Positions 61,865-64,000 of a DNA stretch of 64,000 nucleotides are shown piece by piece. Below the pieces are notes generated by a model, which was not told where the DNA came from, ran no database searches, and worked only from the letters and a program-made list of their open reading frames with translations. A program made the position numbers and the translations under genes. The DNA is from Anaerolineaceae bacterium (GTDB lineage Bacteria > Chloroflexota > Anaerolineae > Aggregatilineales > Phototrophicaceae): NCBI GenBank assembly GCA_016124855.1, contig WGMX01000054.1, forward strand, positions 80,882-144,881. Direction: 5' to 3'. Numbering within the stretch: the stretch's first letter is position 1; each line of letters opens with the position of its first letter.

Positions 61865-62179
61865 TTAACCCGCTTTTGCCAGCGGAACCAGCTTAAACTG
61901 CATCAATTGTACCAGACGGTCAACATAAGGGTTGCCAACCACTGGCATCGTCACCGCTTCATCTTCGCGGCGGGTGAGTTCAAAGTGGTATATCACTGTG
62001 CCGCGCGCACCCATGTGATGAATTTCTTGAAAACCGACGACATCATTAATCGCCCAACCTTCATCAAGCGCAGTGTTTAACGCGTCACCGCCGGTGTAGC
62101 GTTCGGAATCAACGTGCCAGTGACGGTAAATATCTTGGTAAGCAAAGTGAAGATCGGTCATATCTGGTACAAGTTTCAT
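61865..62179 (-). CDS. Orphan family protein, paralogue B
   Basis: 104 residues. IYRHWHVDSERYTGGDALNTALDEGW and MGARGTVIYHFELTRREDEAVTMPVVGNPYVDRLVQLM repeat the skeleton of paralogue A: YRHWH..SER, GD.L...L.EGW, MG.R, YH..LTR, MPV.GNPY.DRL. Both copies flank the deacetylase-nucleotidyltransferase pair and are read toward it. GGGGG lies 11 bases upstream of ATG 62179; an ATG at 62161 is possible. Confidence 0.7.
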   Translation of the reverse strand: MKLVPDMTDLHFAYQDIYRHWHVDSERYTGGDALNTALDEGWAINDVVGFQEIHHMGARGTVIYHFELTRREDEAVTMPVVGNPYVDRLVQLMQFKLVPLAKAG

Positions 62180-62379
62180 CAGCAGTGCGCCCCCTATGAT
62201 TTTTGATTATTATTACCCTAAGGCAGAATTGACAAAAATAGTATTAGATGTCGATTAAGGGTGAGTGCATTGGAGTTGAAATTTTGGTTAACTATAACAA
62301 CCAATGATGATTTTGTCCTTTGTAAATAATAACAAGATTGACAAAGTATCCTTGTGACAAAATACACAAAAGCCGGACG

Positions 62380-62388
62380 TGGTATAAT
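62380..62388 (+). promoter_or_regulatory. Extended -10 promoter of asnS
   Basis: TGGTATAAT is an extended -10 element. An AT-rich -35 area has no consensus at 17 bases; TTGACA at 62338-62343 could pair with a separate weak -10 (AATACA, 62361-62366). Confidence 0.55.
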
Positions 62389-62465
62389 CTTCCCTTAAAA
62401 GCTGTTCGTGAAACAGGCAGCATTTGGCGCCCAAACGCCTATCGTTTACAGAAGGATTAGTCATT

Positions 62466-63803
62466 GTGGCAACAAATATTAGTATTCAGAATATTGCGCA
62501 GTACGACGGTCAGGAAGTGACCTTACGTGGTTGGGTTTATAACCGCACCGATAAGGGCAAATTGCAATTTATCCAACTGCGGGATGGCACAGGCATTGCC
62601 CAGTGCGTCGCCTTCAAGAAAGACATGGACGCAGCACAGTTCGAAATCGCCGGCAAATTGACTCAAGAGTCGGCTGTAATCATCACCGGCAGCGTGCGTA
62701 AAGATGAGCGTGCGCCCGGTATTCCCGGCGGTTTTGAAGTCGGTATCAAAACGCTGGAATTGATTCAGATGGCGGATGAATATCCGATTACACCTAAAGA
62801 TCACGGCGTCGAGTTCTTGATGGACAACCGCCATTTGTGGCTGCGTTCAACCCGTCAGTGGGCGATTATGCGTATCCGTGCCACGATTATCAGCGCCATG
62901 CGCAATTGGTTGGATAACGACGGCTATACGCTGATTGATACCCCGATAATTACGCCGTCGGCAGGTGAAGACTCGACCAGCTTGTTCGAGTTGGATTACT
63001 ACGGCGAAAAAGCGTACTTGGCACAAACCGGTCAGTTGTATAACGAAGCGGATATGGCGGCCTTCGGTAAGGTCTACAGCTTCGGCCCGACCTTCCGTGC
63101 CGAGAAATCCAAGACGCGGCGGCATTTGATGGAATTCTGGATGCTCGAACCGGAGATGGCCTTTTTCAGCCTCGAAGACCTGATGGATATGGAGCAGCGT
63201 TTCATCGGGCATGTGGTGCAAACCGTCTTGGAGAAGCATAAAGAGGAACTGAAAATCTTGGAGCGCGATACCTCCAGCTTGGAGCGGGTCGTGCCACCGT
63301 TCCCGCGCATCAGCTATGACGATTGTGTGGAGCGGCTGAATAAACTCTCAGACGCGGCGACGGATCCCGAACAAAAGCAGCTTCTTCACATTGATTGGGG
63401 AACAGACTTCGGCAGCCCACACGAAACTGCCGTCGCCGAAATGTTCGATAAGCCGGTGTTTGTCTACAACTTCCCCTCGGTGTTCAAGGCTTTTTATATG
63501 CAGCCGGTCGAGGGACGACCGGAAGTATGCCGCAGTGTCGATTTGCTCGCGCCGGAAGGGTACGGCGAAATCACCGGCGGCAGCGAACGTATTTCCGACT
63601 CGGAACTCATCGAGAAGCAGGTCAAGAAGATGGGCTTGGGTCGCGAGGCGTATGCGTGGTATCTGGATTTGCGCCGCTTCGGCAGCGTCCCTCACGCCGG
63701 TTTCGGCATCGGCTTGGAACGCACCGTCGCATGGATATGTGGCCTGCCGCACATCCGCGAAACCATTCCCTATGCCCGCTTCCTGAACCGCAAGTATCCG
63801 TAA
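62466..63803 (+). CDS. asnS: Asparaginyl-tRNA synthetase
   Basis: 445 residues from GTG 62466 after AAGGATTAG. It charges tRNA-Asn. An OB-fold anticodon-binding domain (~14-105: GQEVTLRGWVYNRTDKGKLQFIQLRDGTG) is followed by a class II catalytic core: motif 2 FGPTFRAEKSKTRRHLMEFWMLEPEM and motif 3 GFGIGLERTVAWICGL. GEDSTSLFELDYYGEKAYLAQTGQLY is typical of AsnRS rather than AspRS. Length is normal. Confidence 0.96.
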   Translation: MATNISIQNIAQYDGQEVTLRGWVYNRTDKGKLQFIQLRDGTGIAQCVAFKKDMDAAQFEIAGKLTQESAVIITGSVRKDERAPGIPGGFEVGIKTLELIQMADEYPITPKDHGVEFLMDNRHLWLRSTRQWAIMRIRATIISAMRNWLDNDGYTLIDTPIITPSAGEDSTSLFELDYYGEKAYLAQTGQLYNEADMAAFGKVYSFGPTFRAEKSKTRRHLMEFWMLEPEMAFFSLEDLMDMEQRFIGHVVQTVLEKHKEELKILERDTSSLERVVPPFPRISYDDCVERLNKLSDAATDPEQKQLLHIDWGTDFGSPHETAVAEMFDKPVFVYNFPSVFKAFYMQPVEGRPEVCRSVDLLAPEGYGEITGGSERISDSELIEKQVKKMGLGREAYAWYLDLRRFGSVPHAGFGIGLERTVAWICGLPHIRETIPYARFLNRKYP

Positions 63804-63839
63804 GCGGGGAAGTTACAAGTAGCAAGTTTCAAGTGACAA

Positions 63840-63860
63840 GAGAGGCAGTGCCTCTCTTTT
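63840..63860 (+). terminator. Intrinsic terminator after asnS
   Basis: GAGAGGCA (63840-63847) and TGCCTCTC (63849-63856) form a near-palindrome followed by TTTT. The region before it (63813-63840) is made of CAAG-type words also seen at 53570-53588. Confidence 0.6.
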
Positions 63861-63940
63861 GTCATGTGGTTTCTATTTTCGGTGGTGGCCTACTAGAGAA
63901 TTGGTAAAATAGAGAGGGGAAAAAGAAACAGGAGGCTGAC

Positions 63941-64000
63941 ATGAAAAAGCAGGGCGTGTTAGCACAGGCAGGAAGCTTTTGCCCGAATAAAGCATGTAGC
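63941..64000 (+). CDS. Start of a gene, possibly an IS1-type transposase, cut by window end
   Basis: ATG 63941 follows AGGAGG at ideal spacing. Twenty codons are visible: MKKQGVLAQAGSFCPNKACS. A Cys pair (CPNKAC) this early resembles the zinc-binding start of IS1-like transposases, but too little is seen to be sure. Confidence 0.5.
   Translation, partial: MKKQGVLAQAGSFCPNKACS

Noticed and set aside
62389..62465. T-box or other riboswitch leader before asnS
   Set aside because: The leader is only about 70 bases and lacks a T-box sequence or a terminator.

Overview
The window looks like a chromosomal piece of a bacterium from the phylum Chloroflexota, probably near Anaerolineae. This is an inference from gene content: many secreted SH3, PA14 and TolB-like propeller proteins, several GT39-type membrane glycosyltransferases, a CYP51-like P450, DUF2304, Uma2 and XisH/XisI proteins, and short C-rich and CACAGAG-type repeats scattered between and inside genes. 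No rRNA, tRNA or CRISPR array is visible. The one clear classical RNA gene is tmRNA on the minus strand at about 23.34-23.72 kb.

Layout. 0-8.5 kb: the 5' part of an M23 peptidase, a TetR-SDR-membrane protein operon with inverted-repeat operators, a DUF4188 gene, three tandem paralogues of a SpoIIAA/STAS-like family, a TIGR04076 gene, and a cytochrome P450 divergent from a second TetR gene. 8.5-14.2 kb: an AT-rich gene for a caspase-like peptidase fused to a Ser/Thr kinase, preceded by a dispersed repeat, then transketolase and a xisH/xisI pair. 14.2-23.8 kb: xylulokinase, an SH3 lipoprotein, a candidate attenuated leader or small RNA, an S9 peptidase, a fourth relative of the SpoIIAA-like family, two overlapping SLATT/DUF4231 membrane protein genes, and tmRNA. 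23.8-38.4 kb: a polytopic membrane protein, a candidate minus-strand small RNA with C-rich loops, secreted SH3 and propeller proteins, acpS, rsfS, a hydrolase, a pseudouridine synthase, an L,D-transpeptidase, an EamA transporter and a PA14-SH3 protein. 38.4-49 kb: a PAP2-like protein, folC with a HAD phosphatase, a TIGR01777 oxidoreductase, a coupled glycosyltransferase and glycoside hydrolase pair, an FmdB zinc ribbon, rhomboid, DUF2304 and GlsB/YeaQ proteins. 49-53.4 kb: one 1444-codon gene fusing a YfhO-like membrane protein to a polysaccharide flippase and carrying four repeat-like inserts read in frame. 53.4-64 kb: a second copy of the dispersed repeat, Uma2 and FRG genes, a PPOX/VOC pair divergent from a CGNR regulator, acetyltransferases, NUDIX, two paralogous orphan proteins flanking a deacetylase-nucleotidyltransferase pair, asnS, and the start of a probable transposase.

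Themes. Transketolase and xylulokinase serve pentose metabolism. Many genes serve the cell envelope (M23 peptidase, L,D-transpeptidase, glycosyltransferases, flippase, PAP2). Several genes resemble conflict or stress modules (caspase-kinase, SLATT pair, XisH/XisI, FRG, Uma2). The two AT-rich accessory genes or clusters (8.9-11.1 kb and 53.7-55.2 kb) each lie directly downstream of a copy of the same imperfect dispersed repeat. The points most worth checking are the caspase-kinase fusion, the SLATT pair, the two candidate small RNAs, the SpoIIAA-like family expansion and the in-frame repeats in the flippase gene.
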